Shown here: one piece after another, positions 33,756 to 44,028 of the stretch
How positions within the stretch are numbered: position 1 is the first letter of the stretch
How the letters are laid out: the number at the start of each line of letters is the position of its first letter
Assembly: GCF_004168035.1 (NCBI RefSeq)
Contig: NZ_SDPU01000034.1
Location: forward strand, 186,001 to 250,000
DNA from: Nocardioides iriomotensis
GTDB taxonomy: Bacteria > Actinomycetota > Actinomycetes > Propionibacteriales > Nocardioidaceae
Reading direction: 5' to 3'
Length of the DNA stretch: 64,000 nucleotides
Translations under genes and position numbers: made by a program
Notes under the pieces: model-generated
Databases searched by the model: none
What the model saw: only the letters and a program-made list of their open reading frames with translations
What the model was told of the DNA's origin: nothing

Positions 33756-36700
33756 TCAGGGCCGGTACTCCACGTGCAGCACGGGAGCGCCGGCGGTGCC
33801 GCCCTCGAGGGCGACCGCCGTCCGCACGCCGGTCCCCGTGACCACCACGGCGACCGCGTTCCCCGAGACCCAGCCGGCGCGACCGACCACGTTCTGGAGC
33901 GGTACGGCGAGGTCGGGGGTCCGCTGGTCCGCGCCGCGTGCGCCGACCGCCGGCCACGCGACCGGCGCCCAGGCGACGGCGGCGGTGCGGGGGCGCGACG
34001 ACACGTTGCGCGTGGTGTTCACGAACGCGGCCGCCGCGTCGGCGTCCTGCAGCGCGACCGACAGCGACGCCGCGGCGGACGACGCCTCGTCGGTCGTGAA
34101 CTGCACCCAGGCACGCACGATCGTGGCGCCGCGCGGCACCGCCAGCGCCGAGAAGCGGATCCCGACGGTCTGCACGCTGGAGCCGTCGGCGACGAGCTCG
34201 AGGTCGCTGCTGCCGAGGTTGACCGACCCGCTCGGGCTCTCCTCGACGTCGTCCGCCCCGGTCCCCACCCGCACGTCAAGCGTGGTGACCGTCCCGCCGG
34301 GTGGTGCGTCGGCCACGGTCACCGTGACTGTGTCGCTCGCGCTCAGCTCGCCGTCGGTGGCGGTGAGCCGCAGCACGTAGCTGCCGGCCGCGGAGAACGT
34401 CGCGGTCGTCGCCGCCGCGCCGGGGCTGGCGAAGGTCGCCGTACCCGGCCCGCTGACCTGGCTCCAGGTCGCGCTCACCGAGCTGCCGGTGGGAAGCCCG
34501 TCGTCGACGGCCGACCCGCTCAGGCTCGCGGCCGAGGGCCGGGTCACCGACGCGTCCGGGCCGGCGTCGACGGTGGGCGCGGCGTTGGTCTGCCCGGTCC
34601 CGCCGGTCGTCCAGCTCACCGAGAGCGACGGGCCGAGCGCGGCGCCGGACTCGAAGGCCTCCGCCGTACGGCGACCGCTGCCGGTGAAGACGAACGCCAT
34701 CGCGTTGCCGCCGGCCCAGCCGCCGCGGTTGACCAGCTCCTGGACGACGGCGCGCAGGTCGGGCGTGCGCTGGGCGGTGCCGCGCTCGCCGACCGTCGGC
34801 CAGGTCGCCGGGGACCACGCCGCCGACGCGGCCGTGACCGGCCGGGTCGAGACGTTGCGGCCGGCGGTCGTGAACGTCGTCGGGTTGTCAGCCGCCTGCG
34901 CGCGCACGGTCATCGTGGCCACGTCGGTGGACACCTCGTCGACCTGGAGCTGCACGAACGCGGAGGTGATGGTCGCGCCGCGCGGGACCGTGACGCCGGG
35001 GAAGCGGATCCCGACGGTCTGCACGCTGGCCCCGTCGGTCACGAGCTCGAGGTCGCCGCTCGTCAGGGCGACCGAGCCGCCGGGCGCCTCCTCGGCGTCG
35101 TCGCTGCCGGTGCCCGGCCGGACCACGACGGTGCTGACGGTGCCGCCCGGGGGCGGGGCGTCGGTCACGGTGACCGTCAGCGTGTCGGTGGCCGAGAGCT
35201 CGCCGTCCGAGGCGGTCAGGCGCAGGACGTACGACCCGGCGGCGGGGAAGGCGGCCGTGGTCGCCGTCTGCGTGGCGTTGCCGAAGGTGACGGTGCCGGG
35301 CCCGCTCACCTGGCTCCACGTCGTGGCGAGGGGGCTCCCGGCGGGGAGCCCGTCGTCGGCGGCGGTCCCGCTGAGCGAGGCGGTCGCGGGCAGGGTCACC
35401 GCCTGGTCGGCGCCGGCCTCGACGGTCGGGGCGGCGTTCGCCGTGGGGGGAGTGCCGCCCGTCGTGTAGCTGACCCGCAGCAGCGGTGCGGCGGCCGCGC
35501 CGCCCTCGAAGGCCACGGCGGTGCGAACACCGGTCCCGGTGATGACGAAGGCGGCCGCGTTGCCGCTGGCCCAGCCGGCCCGCGACACCACCCGTTGCAG
35601 GGCGGAGGACAGGTCGGGCGTGAGCTGGGCCGCGGCGCGCTCGCCGACGGTGTTCCAGGCAGGCGGGGACCAGGCGAGCGAGGGGGTGCGCGGCCGGGAG
35701 GAGACGTTGCGGGTCGCGGTCGTGAAGGCGGCGGCGTTGTCGGCGTCCTGCGCCGCGACCTGAAGCGACGTGGCCCCGGTCTTCACCTCGTCGGTGGAGA
35801 ACTGGATCCGCGCCTGCGTGACGGTCGCGCCGCGCGGCACGGCCAGGGAGGGGAAGCGCAGGCCGACGGTCTGCACGCTGGACCCGTCGGTGACCAGCTC
35901 GAGGTCGCCGCTGGTCAGCGCGACCGAGCCGCTCGCGGCCTCCTCGGCGTCGTCGGCGCCCGCCGTCACGTGCGCCTCCACCGTGGTCGACGTGCCGCCG
36001 CCGGGCGGCGGATCGCTCACCGTGACGGTCGTGGTGTCGGCCGCGCTGAGCTCGCCGTCGTCGGCGGTCAGCCGCAGCACGTAGCTGCCGGCGGCGGAGA
36101 ACGTCGCGGTCGTCGACGCGGCCGTCGCGTCCGCGAAGCCGACCGTGCCGGGTCCGGAGTCGACCGACCACCTTCGGGTCAGCGTGCCGCCTGCGGGACG
36201 GCCGTCGTCGGACACCGAGCCGACGAGGCTCGCGGAGGCCGGGAGGGTGACGGCGAGATCGGGTCCGGCCGAGACCGTCGGCGCCCGGTTGCTCGGCGCG
36301 CTGCCGTCGGACTCGACCGCGCCGACGTCGGGGGCGGCGCCGAGGTAGTCGGCGACCTGCGCGGCGATCTCGCCGCCGGGCAGCGTCATCTGCGCCGTAC
36401 CCGCGTCGACGAGGGGACTGCCGGGCTGGGGTGCCCACGACGCGTCGAGCAGCGGGTCGCCGGAGAACGCCGTGGCGGCGTCGACGTTGCTGCTGACGTT
36501 GGCGGCACCGTTGGCGAAGAAGTGGTTGTACGCCGTCACGGACGCGCCGTCGACGTTCTTCAGCGCCGGGCCGACCTGGCGGGTCAGCACGTTGTTCACG
36601 GCGACGAGGTTGTCGCCGCCGACGATCCCGTGGTTGTTGCGGGAGAAGACGTTGTTGAGCACGAGGACGCGCTCGTTGAGGCTCGCGCCGCGGTAGTCCT

Positions 36701-37793
36701 CGGACGTCACGCCCCCGTCGAGCAGGCCGAGCCCGGCCTCGCCGTTGTCGGCGATCACGTTGCGCTCGATGGTGAACAGGCTCGCGGACTGTGCGGCCGG
36801 CGCGATCGTGTCCTGGTCGATGATCTGCAGGCCGTCCTGCCGGTTGCCGGTGAACTCGTTGCCGCGGATCACCACGGCGCGCTGCGGCGCGGTCACGTTG
36901 GTCATGCGGGCCTCGACGCCGTCACCGGCGTTGTCCCGCACGTCGTTGTCGACGACGACCACCGACGACTCGTCGATGTCGACGCCGTCGTCCCCGTTCT
37001 GGCTCATCGTGTTGTGCTGCACCAGGCCGGCGCTGTTGCGCGGGAAGTCGAAGGCGTCCGACCCGCTGACCACGACGTTGTGCTCGGCGACGACGTGGCC
37101 GCCGCTCGCGGTCTCGATGCCGTCCTTGCCGTCGCGCACGGTCAGGCCGACGATCCGGGTGGCCGGGCCGGCGGCCGCGGCGACGCCGATCGTGTCGGTG
37201 CCCGTCGCGGGACCGCTGATGACGGTCGCGGCGATCATCGCCGGGTCGCCGGTGGTGTAGTAGGTCGACGCCAGTGTCAGGGTGCGCGGAACGACGACGT
37301 TCTCGCGGTAGGTGCCCGGCGAGACCAGGACGAGTGCGTTGAGCGGGGCGGCGTTCAGGGCCGCCTGCACGGTCGGGTAGTCGGCCGGTACGCGCAACGT
37401 CGCCGCGTGCGTCGTGCCGACGGTGAGGGACAGGTCGTCGCTCGCCGTCCCCCCGCCGTCGTCGGCGGTCAGCCGCAGCACGTAGCTGCCCGCCGCGCCG
37501 AAGCGCGCCGACGTGAAGGCCTCGTCGGCCCGGCCGAACGTCACGCTGCCCGGTCCGCTGACCACGCTCCACCGGGCCTCGACCTGCGACGGGGCGGGCT
37601 GCCCGTCGTCGCTGACCCGCCCCGGGAGGAACGCGGTGTCCGCGGTGGTGAGCACCTGGTCGGGCCCGGCGTTCACGGTGGGTGGTGCGCCGGTCGCCGC
37701 GCCGGCCGGCACGGGCCCGAGCACCGAGGCGCACACCGACGCCACGACGAAGGTGACGAGAGCAGGACGCAGGCGACGCTTTCCCCGGAGCAT
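33756..37793 (-). CDS. Large secreted surface protein with parallel beta-helix and repeated PKD/DNRLRE-like modules (1,345 aa)
   Basis: A signal peptide (residues 1-32) precedes a PKD-type Ig-like domain (about 35-125, ending GSYVLRLTADD). A right-handed parallel beta-helix follows (about 128-470; NEFTGNRQDGLQI, ERNVIADNGEAGLGLLDGG, LNNVFSRNNHGIVGGDNLV), like pectate-lyase-fold proteins. Three copies of a 283-residue module then follow, each a PKD domain plus a DNRLRE-like beta-sandwich (SVQTVG[LI]RF..VPRGAT motif), at about 500-780, 785-1065 and 1070-1343. There is no sortase motif or C-terminal membrane anchor, so it is probably released or held non-covalently. A carbohydrate-binding or polysaccharide role is likely; catalytic residues were not identified. 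Confidence 0.85.
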   Translation of the reverse strand: MLRGKRRLRPALVTFVVASVCASVLGPVPAGAATGAPPTVNAGPDQVLTTADTAFLPGRVSDDGQPAPSQVEARWSVVSGPGSVTFGRADEAFTSARFGAAGSYVLRLTADDGGGTASDDLSLTVGTTHAATLRVPADYPTVQAALNAAPLNALVLVSPGTYRENVVVPRTLTLASTYYTTGDPAMIAATVISGPATGTDTIGVAAAAGPATRIVGLTVRDGKDGIETASGGHVVAEHNVVVSGSDAFDFPRNSAGLVQHNTMSQNGDDGVDIDESSVVVVDNDVRDNAGDGVEARMTNVTAPQRAVVIRGNEFTGNRQDGLQIIDQDTIAPAAQSASLFTIERNVIADNGEAGLGLLDGGVTSEDYRGASLNERVLVLNNVFSRNNHGIVGGDNLVAVNNVLTRQVGPALKNVDGASVTAYNHFFANGAANVSSNVDAATAFSGDPLLDASWAPQPGSPLVDAGTAQMTLPGGEIAAQVADYLGAAPDVGAVESDGSAPSNRAPTVSAGPDLAVTLPASASLVGSVSDDGRPAGGTLTRRWSVDSGPGTVGFADATAASTTATFSAAGSYVLRLTADDGELSAADTTTVTVSDPPPGGGTSTTVEAHVTAGADDAEEAASGSVALTSGDLELVTDGSSVQTVGLRFPSLAVPRGATVTQARIQFSTDEVKTGATSLQVAAQDADNAAAFTTATRNVSSRPRTPSLAWSPPAWNTVGERAAAQLTPDLSSALQRVVSRAGWASGNAAAFVITGTGVRTAVAFEGGAAAAPLLRVSYTTGGTPPTANAAPTVEAGADQAVTLPATASLSGTAADDGLPAGSPLATTWSQVSGPGTVTFGNATQTATTAAFPAAGSYVLRLTASDGELSATDTLTVTVTDAPPPGGTVSTVVVRPGTGSDDAEEAPGGSVALTSGDLELVTDGASVQTVGIRFPGVTVPRGATITSAFVQLQVDEVSTDVATMTVRAQAADNPTTFTTAGRNVSTRPVTAASAAWSPATWPTVGERGTAQRTPDLRAVVQELVNRGGWAGGNAMAFVFTGSGRRTAEAFESGAALGPSLSVSWTTGGTGQTNAAPTVDAGPDASVTRPSAASLSGSAVDDGLPTGSSVSATWSQVSGPGTATFASPGAAATTATFSAAGSYVLRLTATDGELSASDTVTVTVADAPPGGTVTTLDVRVGTGADDVEESPSGSVNLGSSDLELVADGSSVQTVGIRFSALAVPRGATIVRAWVQFTTDEASSAAASLSVALQDADAAAAFVNTTRNVSSRPRTAAVAWAPVAWPAVGARGADQRTPDLAVPLQNVVGRAGWVSGNAVAVVVTGTGVRTAVALEGGTAGAPVLHVEYRP
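33775..36310 (-). repeat. Three tandem repeats of about 850 bases within the beta-helix protein gene
   Basis: Landmarks recur at about 850-base steps: the codons for YVLRL near 34377, 35230 and 36079, and for SVQTVG near 34160, 35010 and 35858. DNA similarity between copies is high enough for recombination between them to be plausible. Confidence 0.8.
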
Positions 37794-37866
37794 GCGCCAG
37801 GATCACCCGGGCGGTCCGGAGGGAGGATCGTGCGATGTGCGTAGGAATCGGCCGTAAAAGGAACGG

Positions 37867-37938
37867 CGCCCCCGGTAGGATTCGAACCTACGCACCCGCC
37901 TCCGGAGGGCGGTGCTCTATCCCCTGAGCTACGGGGGC
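37867..37938 (-). tRNA. tRNA-Arg (anticodon CCG)
   Basis: A complete cloverleaf of 72 bases: acceptor stem GCCCCCG/CGGGGGC, D-arm GCTC...GAGC, anticodon stem CCGCC/GGCGG around loop CTCCGGA (anticodon CCG, reads CGG), and T-arm GTAGG-TTCGAAT-CCTAC. The 3' CCA is not encoded. Confidence 0.96.
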
Positions 37939-37953
37939 TCGGGATGCGCCGAA

Positions 37954-37959
37954 AGCGTA
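37954..37959 (-). promoter_or_regulatory. Possible -10 of the tRNA-Arg gene
   Basis: TACGCT on the minus strand, directly preceded by TG, lies 15 bases before the mature tRNA 5' end. Confidence 0.4.
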
Positions 37960-38011
37960 CATGAACGTGGCTCCTACGACGGACCGGGGGTTTGACCGAG
38001 GTGATGGCCCG

Positions 38012-38404
38012 ATGACGCCGCCTCGGGGGCGCGTGCTGGTCGTCGACGACGCCCCCGCGATCCGTGAGCTGATCGCCGTCAACCTCGAGCTCGAGGGGTA
38101 CGACGTCGACCGGGCGGGCGACGGCGAGGAGGCCCTGGCGGCGGTCGCCCGGCAGCGGCCCGACGTGATCACCCTCGACGTGATGATGCCGCGGCTCGAC
38201 GGGTTCTCGACGATCGAGCGGCTGCGCTCCGACCCCGACACCGCCGACATCCCGGTGGTGCTGGTGACCGGCCGCGCGTCGGCCGCCGACCGCGCGCGGG
38301 GCGAGCTGCTGGGCGTCGACGGGTTCCTCGCCAAGCCGTTCGAGCCGGCCGAGCTCCTGGCCACGATCCAGCGGCTCACGGGCGGCGCCCCGGTCGTGGA
38401 CTGA
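38012..38404 (+). CDS. Single-domain response regulator (130 aa)
   Basis: A stand-alone receiver domain. The acidic pair is in VLVVDDAPAIREL, the phosphoacceptor Asp in DVITLDVMMPRLDGF, the Thr in VLVTGRASA and the Lys in GFLAKPFEP. There is no output domain, so it may act by protein contact or within a phosphorelay. The ATG at 38012 has GAGGTG upstream; an ATG at 37961 is an alternative but lies 23 bases from the divergent tRNA and adds a non-conserved tail. No kinase gene is adjacent. Confidence 0.82.
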   Translation: MTPPRGRVLVVDDAPAIRELIAVNLELEGYDVDRAGDGEEALAAVARQRPDVITLDVMMPRLDGFSTIERLRSDPDTADIPVVLVTGRASAADRARGELLGVDGFLAKPFEPAELLATIQRLTGGAPVVD

Positions 38405-38435
38405 GGGGCCGGTGAGCCGGAGGTCACGCCTCGCA

Positions 38436-38449
38436 TACCGATATCGGTA
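38436..38449. promoter_or_regulatory. Perfect 14-bp palindrome upstream of argS
   Basis: TACCGATATCGGTA is an exact palindrome with an AT centre in GC-rich DNA, ending 23 bases before the argS -10. The position suits an operator for the argS-lysA operon. Confidence 0.45.
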
Positions 38450-38472
38450 GCGGAGCGGGCACGGCGCGTCGA

Positions 38473-38478
38473 TACCCT
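38473..38478 (+). promoter_or_regulatory. -10 element of a leaderless argS transcript
   Basis: TACCCT is followed by 6 bases and the GTG at 38485, without a Shine-Dalgarno. Confidence 0.5.
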
Positions 38479-38484
38479 GGTTCG

Positions 38485-40152
38485 GTGACCCCTGAACAGC
38501 TCTCGACCGCCATCGTCGGCGCGCTCACGGACCTCGTGGACTCCGGCGCGCTGACCCTCCCCGACGCCGTGCCGGCGAGCGTGGTGGTGGAGCGACCGAA
38601 GAGCAAGGAGCACGGCGACTACGCCACCAACGTCGCCCTCCAGCTGGCCAAGAAGGCCGGCCTCCCGCCGCGCGACCTCGCCGGCCTGCTCGCGGACCGG
38701 CTGCGCGCCACCGAGGGGATCGCCGCGGTCGACATCGCCGGTCCCGGCTTCCTCAACATCACCGTCGAGGCCGCGGCCCAGGGCGCCCTGGCGGCCCAGA
38801 TCGTCGAGGCCGGTGCGGCGTACGGCGGCAGCGACCTGATGGCCGGCGAGAAGGTCAACCTCGAGTTCGTCTCCGCCAACCCGACCGGGCCGATCCACCT
38901 CGGCGGCACCCGGTGGGCCGCCGTCGGCGACGCGCTCGGCCGGATCTTCGAGGCCAGCGGCGCCGACGTGACGCGGGAGTACTACTTCAACGACCACGGT
39001 GCCCAGATCGACCGCTTCTCCACGTCGCTGCTGGCCAGCGCCAAGGGTGAGCCGACCCCCGAGGACGGGTACGGCGGGGCGTACATCGCCGACATCGCCC
39101 AGCAGGTGATGCAGACCGAGCCGCGCGTGCTCGACTTGCCGGACGACGAGGCGCAGGAGGTCTTCCGGTCCGTCGGCGTCAACCTGATGTTCGACGAGAT
39201 CAAGCAGAAGCTGCACGAGTTCGGCGTGGACTTCGACGTCTACTTCCACGAGAACAACCTGCACGAGTCCGGGGCCGTGAAGCGCGCCGTCGAGCGGCTG
39301 ACCGACCTGGGCAACACCTACGAGAAGGACGGCGCCCTCTGGCTGTCGACCGAGCAGTTCGGCGACGACAAGGACCGCGTGATCATCAAGTCCGACGGCA
39401 AGGGCGCCTACCTGTCCGGCGACCTCGCCTACTACCTCGACAAGCGCGAGCGCGGCTTCGACCGCTGCCTGATCATGCTCGGGGCCGACCACCACGGCTA
39501 CGTGGGCCGGATGATGGCCATGTGCGCCGCGTTCGGCGACAAGCCGGGCGAGAACCTCGAGATCCTGATCGGGCAGATGGTCAACCTGCTCTCGGACGGC
39601 CAGCCGCTGCGGATGTCGAAGCGGGCGGGCACCGTGGTCAGGCACGACGACCTGGTCGACGCCATCGGGGTGGACGCGTCGCGCTACGCGCTGGCCCGCT
39701 ACACCTCCGACACCACGATCGACATCGACCTCGACCTGTGGGCCAAGCAGACCAACGACAACCCGGTCTTCTACGTGCAGTACGCCCACGCGCGGCTCGC
39801 CTCGATCCTGCGCAACGCCGCCGACCTCGGCCTGTCCGCGGCGCGTGGCGATGCGTTCGACCCGTCGCTGCTCTCGCACGAGAAGGAGGGCGACCTGCTG
39901 CGGGCGCTCGCCGAGTTCCCGCGCGTGGTGGCCGCGGCCGCGCAGCTGCGCGAGCCGCACCGGGTCGCGCGCTACCTCGAGGACACCGCGTCGAGCTTCC
40001 ACAAGTTCTACGACGCCTGCCGCGTGCTCCCGATGGGCGACGAGGAGCCGGCGCCGATCCACGCCGCCCGGCTGCTGCTCGTCGAGGCCACCAAGACCGT
40101 CATCGCCAACGGACTGCACCTGCTCGGCGTCTCCGCGCCCGAGCGCATGTAG
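38485..40152 (+). CDS. argS: Arginyl-tRNA synthetase (555 aa)
   Basis: A class I aminoacyl-tRNA synthetase. The HIGH-type signature is [20 protein letters not shown] near residue 131 and the KMSKS-type loop is LRMSKRAGT near residue 372. The N-terminal Add1 domain and the C-terminal all-helical anticodon-binding domain (DALRY-like region, [23 protein letters not shown]) are complete. It leads an operon: lysA starts 12 bases downstream. A tRNA-Arg gene lies 550 bases upstream on the other strand. Confidence 0.96.
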   Translation: MTPEQLSTAIVGALTDLVDSGALTLPDAVPASVVVERPKSKEHGDYATNVALQLAKKAGLPPRDLAGLLADRLRATEGIAAVDIAGPGFLNITVEAAAQGALAAQIVEAGAAYGGSDLMAGEKVNLEFVSANPTGPIHLGGTRWAAVGDALGRIFEASGADVTREYYFNDHGAQIDRFSTSLLASAKGEPTPEDGYGGAYIADIAQQVMQTEPRVLDLPDDEAQEVFRSVGVNLMFDEIKQKLHEFGVDFDVYFHENNLHESGAVKRAVERLTDLGNTYEKDGALWLSTEQFGDDKDRVIIKSDGKGAYLSGDLAYYLDKRERGFDRCLIMLGADHHGYVGRMMAMCAAFGDKPGENLEILIGQMVNLLSDGQPLRMSKRAGTVVRHDDLVDAIGVDASRYALARYTSDTTIDIDLDLWAKQTNDNPVFYVQYAHARLASILRNAADLGLSAARGDAFDPSLLSHEKEGDLLRALAEFPRVVAAAAQLREPHRVARYLEDTASSFHKFYDACRVLPMGDEEPAPIHAARLLLVEATKTVIANGLHLLGVSAPERM

Positions 40153-40163
40153 TAAGGAGAACC

Positions 40164-41564
40164 GTGCCCGTCTCCCACGAGGCCGGCTGGGCGCACGCCG
40201 ACGGGGCACTCCGTGGCCCCTCCTGGCTGCGCGAGCCCGGCGACGTCAACGCGCTCGTCCCGCTGCTCTGGTCGTCGACGGCCCGCAAGAACGCCGACGG
40301 CGCCCTCGAGGTCGGCGGCGTCGACCTGCGCGACCTGGTCGCCGAGCACGGCTCGCCGGCCTACGTCCTCGACGAGGCCGACTTCCGGGCCCGCGCCCGG
40401 GCGTTCCGGGAGGCGTTCGCCGACTACGACGTCTACTACGCCGGCAAGGCCTTCCTCTGTACGGCGGTCGCCCGCTGGGTCGCCGAGGAGGGCCTGTGCC
40501 TCGACGTCTGCTCCAGCGGGGAGCTGACCGTGGCGCTGCGCGCCGGCGTCGACCCGGCCCGGATCGGCTACCACGGCAACAACAAGACCGTCCCTGAGCT
40601 GCGCCGCGCGGTCGACGCCGGCGTGGGCCGGATCGTCCTGGACTCCTTCACCGAGATCGAGCGGCTGGCCGCCGTCACCACCGAGACCGGCCGCACCGCG
40701 CCGGTGATGGTCCGGGTGACCGCCGGGGTCGAGGCGCACACCCACGAGTACATCGCCACCGCGCACGAGGACCAGAAGTTCGGCTTCTCCATCTCCTCCG
40801 GCGACGCGTTCGAGGCGGTCCGGCAGGTGCAGGAGGCGGCCGGCCTCGACCTGCGCGGCCTGCACTCCCACATCGGCAGCCAGATCTTCGACACCTCCGG
40901 CTTCGAGGTCGCGGCACGTCGCGTGCTGACCCTGCACGCGAGGGTCTCCGACGAGCTCGGCGTGTCGATGCCCGAGATGGACCTCGGCGGCGGCTTCGGC
41001 ATCGCCTACACCACCCAGGACGACCCGTCCGACCCGGCGCAGCTCGCCACCGAGCTGACCAAGATCGTCGAGCACGAGTGCCGGGCGTTCGACGTACCCG
41101 TGCCGCAGCTGTCCGTCGAGCCCGGCCGCGCCATCGTCGGGCCGGCGATGTGCACGGTCTACGAGGTCGGCACGGTCAAGCCGGTCGGGCTCGACGCGGG
41201 AGCGGTGCGCACCTACGTCTCGGTCGACGGCGGGATGTCCGACAACATCCGCACCGCGCTGTACGACGCCGACTACTCCTGCACGCTCGCGTCCCGTCAC
41301 TCCGACGCCCCGGCGGTGCTGGGCCGCGTGGTCGGCAAGCACTGCGAGGCCGGTGACATCGTGGTCAAGGACGAGTTCGTGCCCGCCGACATCGCACCCG
41401 GCGACCTGCTGGCCGTGCCGGGCACGGGCGCCTACTGCCGCTCGATGGCCAGCAACTACAACCACGCGCTGCGGCCGCCCGTGATCGCGGTGCGCGACGG
41501 TCGCGCGACGGTGCTGCTGCGCCGCGAGACCGAGGACGACCTGCTCGCGACCGACGTCGGGTGA
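40164..41564 (+). CDS. lysA: Diaminopimelate decarboxylase (466 aa)
   Basis: Makes lysine from meso-diaminopimelate. A fold III PLP enzyme: the PLP lysine is in VYYAGKAFLCTAV near residue 97; the HSHIGSQIF motif and the phosphate-binding GGGFGIAY loop follow; the C-terminal substrate cysteine is in GTGAYCRSMASNYN. The GTG start at 40164 has an AAGGAGA site. It is tightly linked to argS upstream and the threonine genes downstream, as in other actinobacteria. Confidence 0.96.
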   Translation: MPVSHEAGWAHADGALRGPSWLREPGDVNALVPLLWSSTARKNADGALEVGGVDLRDLVAEHGSPAYVLDEADFRARARAFREAFADYDVYYAGKAFLCTAVARWVAEEGLCLDVCSSGELTVALRAGVDPARIGYHGNNKTVPELRRAVDAGVGRIVLDSFTEIERLAAVTTETGRTAPVMVRVTAGVEAHTHEYIATAHEDQKFGFSISSGDAFEAVRQVQEAAGLDLRGLHSHIGSQIFDTSGFEVAARRVLTLHARVSDELGVSMPEMDLGGGFGIAYTTQDDPSDPAQLATELTKIVEHECRAFDVPVPQLSVEPGRAIVGPAMCTVYEVGTVKPVGLDAGAVRTYVSVDGGMSDNIRTALYDADYSCTLASRHSDAPAVLGRVVGKHCEAGDIVVKDEFVPADIAPGDLLAVPGTGAYCRSMASNYNHALRPPVIAVRDGRATVLLRRETEDDLLATDVG

Positions 41565-41662
41565 CGTCTCGGAGACCGGAGACTCGTGCGCCGCGGCGGC
41601 GGGATGGCCCAAGATGAAGGGCCGGACCCCAGAACCACGGGAAGAAAGAGGGTGAGCCCGCT

Positions 41663-42964
41663 GTGTCGGCCCCACCACTGAAGCTGGCCCTGCTCGGCTG
41701 CGGCTCGGTCGGCAGCCAGGTCGTGCGGCTGCTGCGCGAGCAGGCCGACGACCTCACGGCCCGCGTGGGTGCGCCGATCGAGCTCGTCGGCGTCGCCGTA
41801 CGCCGCCCCGAGCTGCAGCGTGACGCCGAGGTCCCGGCCGAGCTCCTCACCACCGACGCCGCCGGGCTCGTCGCCCGCGACGACGTCGACCTGGTGATCG
41901 AGGTGATCGGCGGCATCGAGCCGTCCCGCGCGCTGATCCTGGCGGCGCTCGAGAACGGCGCCTCCGTCGTCACCGCCAACAAGGCCCTGCTCGCCGAGGA
42001 CGGCAGCACGCTGTTCGCCGCGGCCGAGAAGGCCGGGCGCGACCTCTACTTCGAGGCGGCGGTGGCGGGCGCCATCCCGATCCTCCGCCCGCTGCGCGAG
42101 TCGCTCGCCGGTGACCGGGTCACCCGGGTGCTCGGCATCGTCAACGGCACGACCAACTTCATCCTCGACAAGATGGACACCCTCGGCAGCGGCTTCGCCG
42201 AGGTGCTCGAGGAGGCGCAGGCGCTCGGGTACGCCGAGGCCGACCCCACCGCCGACGTCGAGGGCTACGACGCCGCCGCCAAGGCCGCGATCCTCGCCAG
42301 CCTGGCGTTCCACACCCGGGTCACCGCGGCCGACGTCTACCGCGAAGGCATCAGCGAGGTCAGCGCCGCCGACGTCGCCTCCGCCCGCGAGATGGGCTGC
42401 GTCGTCAAGCTGCTCGCGATCTGCGAGCTGCGCGAGGGCCCCGACGGCCCGGCCGTCTCCGCGCGCGTGCACCCGGCGATGATCCCGAGGAGCCACCCGC
42501 TCGCCAGCGTCCGCGAGGCGTTCAACGCGGTCTTCGTCGAGAGCGAGGCCGCCGGCCAGCTGATGTTCTACGGCCCCGGCGCCGGCGGCGCACCCACGGC
42601 GTCCGCCGTCCTGGGTGACCTGGTCACCGTCGCGCGCAACCGGCTCAACGACGTGCGCGGCGCGGGGGAGTCGGCCTACGCCGACCTCGACGTGCTGCCG
42701 ATGGGCGAGACGGAGACCCGCTACCACGTGGCGATCGACGTCGACGACCGCGCGGGCGTGCTGGCCCAGGTCGCGCAGACCTTCGCCGCGCACCAGGTGT
42801 CGATCCAGACCGTCCGCCAGGAGGGTCACGGCGACGACGCCCAGCTCGTCGTCGTCTCGCACCGCGCGGCCGACTCCGCGCTCGCCGCCACCGTCGACAC
42901 CCTGCGCAAGCTCGACTTCGTCCACGACGTCTCGTCCGTCATGCGCGTGGAGGGCGACTTCTGA
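41663..42964 (+). CDS. hom: Homoserine dehydrogenase (433 aa)
   Basis: Reduces aspartate semialdehyde to homoserine. The Rossmann fold starts at [14 protein letters not shown] near residue 8, the catalytic domain contains [12 protein letters not shown] and [11 protein letters not shown], and a C-terminal ACT domain (about residues 355-430, [20 protein letters not shown]) should give threonine feedback control. The GTG start follows AGAGGGTGAG. Its stop overlaps the thrC ATG by one base. The 98-base leader holds only weak hairpins. Confidence 0.95.
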   Translation: MSAPPLKLALLGCGSVGSQVVRLLREQADDLTARVGAPIELVGVAVRRPELQRDAEVPAELLTTDAAGLVARDDVDLVIEVIGGIEPSRALILAALENGASVVTANKALLAEDGSTLFAAAEKAGRDLYFEAAVAGAIPILRPLRESLAGDRVTRVLGIVNGTTNFILDKMDTLGSGFAEVLEEAQALGYAEADPTADVEGYDAAAKAAILASLAFHTRVTAADVYREGISEVSAADVASAREMGCVVKLLAICELREGPDGPAVSARVHPAMIPRSHPLASVREAFNAVFVESEAAGQLMFYGPGAGGAPTASAVLGDLVTVARNRLNDVRGAGESAYADLDVLPMGETETRYHVAIDVDDRAGVLAQVAQTFAAHQVSIQTVRQEGHGDDAQLVVVSHRAADSALAATVDTLRKLDFVHDVSSVMRVEGDF

Positions 42965-44028
42965 TGGCACACCAGTGGCGGGGCGTCCTCGAGGAGTACG
43001 GCGACCGGATGTCGCTGCCCGAGGGCACCCCGACCATCACGCTGCGCGAGGGCGGCACCCCGATGGTTGACAGCCGCTGGCTGTCCGGCCTGCTCGACGC
43101 CGAGGTGTGGCTCAAGGTCGAGGGCGACAACCCGACCGGGTCCTTCAAGGACCGCGGCATGACCGTCGCCCTGTCCGTCGCCGTCGGCCAGGGCGCCGAG
43201 GCGGTGGTCTGCGCGTCGACCGGCAACACGTCGGCGTCGATGGCGGCCTACGCCGCCAAGGCCGGGATCAAGCCGCTCGTGCTGGTGCCGCAGGGCAAGA
43301 TCGCCGCCGGCAAGCTGGCCCAGGCGATCGTGCACGGCGCCCAGGTGATCATGGTGCGCGGCAACTTCGACGACTGCCTGCGGATGTCGCGCGAGCTGGC
43401 CGAGCACTACCCGGTCGCCCTGGTGAACTCCGTGAACCCGATGCGCCTCGAGGGCCAGAAGACCGCGTCGTTCGAGATCGTCGACTTCCTCGGCGACGCC
43501 CCCGAGCTGCACGTGCTGCCGGTGGGCAACGCCGGCAACGTGTCGGCGTACTGGAAGGGCTACGTCGAGTCCGAGAAGGCCGGGGCCAGCAGCCGCCGCC
43601 CGCGCATGCTCGGCTGGCAGGCCGCCGGTGCCGCCCCCCTCGTCCTCGGCGAGCCGGTCGCCCACCCCGAGACGGTCGCCTCCGCGATCCGCATCGGCAA
43701 CCCGGCGTCCTGGCACCTCGCGGTGGCCGCGCGCGACGAGTCCGAGGGCTCGTTCCGCGCGATCGACGACGACGCGATCCTCGCCGCGCAGCGCGAGCTG
43801 GCCGCGCGCGACGGCGTCTTCGTCGAGCCCGCGTCGGCCGCCGGCGTCGCCGGCCTCCTCCGCGACCACGCCGACGGCGTCTCCTACGCCGGCCGGCAGG
43901 TCGTCGTCACCGTCACCGGCCACGGCCTCAAGGACATCGACACCGCGCTGTCCACGTTCACCGACCTCGTCGACACCGTCGTCGACGCCGACGTCGACGC
44001 CGCCGCGGCGGCCGCGGGACTGCGTTGA
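42964..44028 (+). CDS. thrC: Threonine synthase (354 aa)
   Basis: Converts O-phosphohomoserine to threonine. The PLP lysine is in [14 protein letters not shown] near residue 60; the phosphate-binding Gly loop is [13 protein letters not shown], and [18 protein letters not shown] is the family helix. Starts and stops overlap by one base on both sides (TGATG with hom and with thrB), which predicts tight translational coupling across hom-thrC-thrB. Confidence 0.96.
   Translation: MAHQWRGVLEEYGDRMSLPEGTPTITLREGGTPMVDSRWLSGLLDAEVWLKVEGDNPTGSFKDRGMTVALSVAVGQGAEAVVCASTGNTSASMAAYAAKAGIKPLVLVPQGKIAAGKLAQAIVHGAQVIMVRGNFDDCLRMSRELAEHYPVALVNSVNPMRLEGQKTASFEIVDFLGDAPELHVLPVGNAGNVSAYWKGYVESEKAGASSRRPRMLGWQAAGAAPLVLGEPVAHPETVASAIRIGNPASWHLAVAARDESEGSFRAIDDDAILAAQRELAARDGVFVEPASAAGVAGLLRDHADGVSYAGRQVVVTVTGHGLKDIDTALSTFTDLVDTVVDADVDAAAAAAGLR

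Noticed and set aside
33594-37844. A 1,416-codon open frame on the plus strand opposite the beta-helix surface protein
   Set aside because: The minus strand has a signal peptide and recognisable domains; the plus frame is Arg/Gly/Ala-rich with no domain and is a shadow.
37961-38011. Upstream ATG at 37961 as the response-regulator start
   Set aside because: The extra 17 residues are not conserved in receiver domains and would leave almost no room for a promoter beside the divergent tRNA; GAGGTG supports the ATG at 38012.
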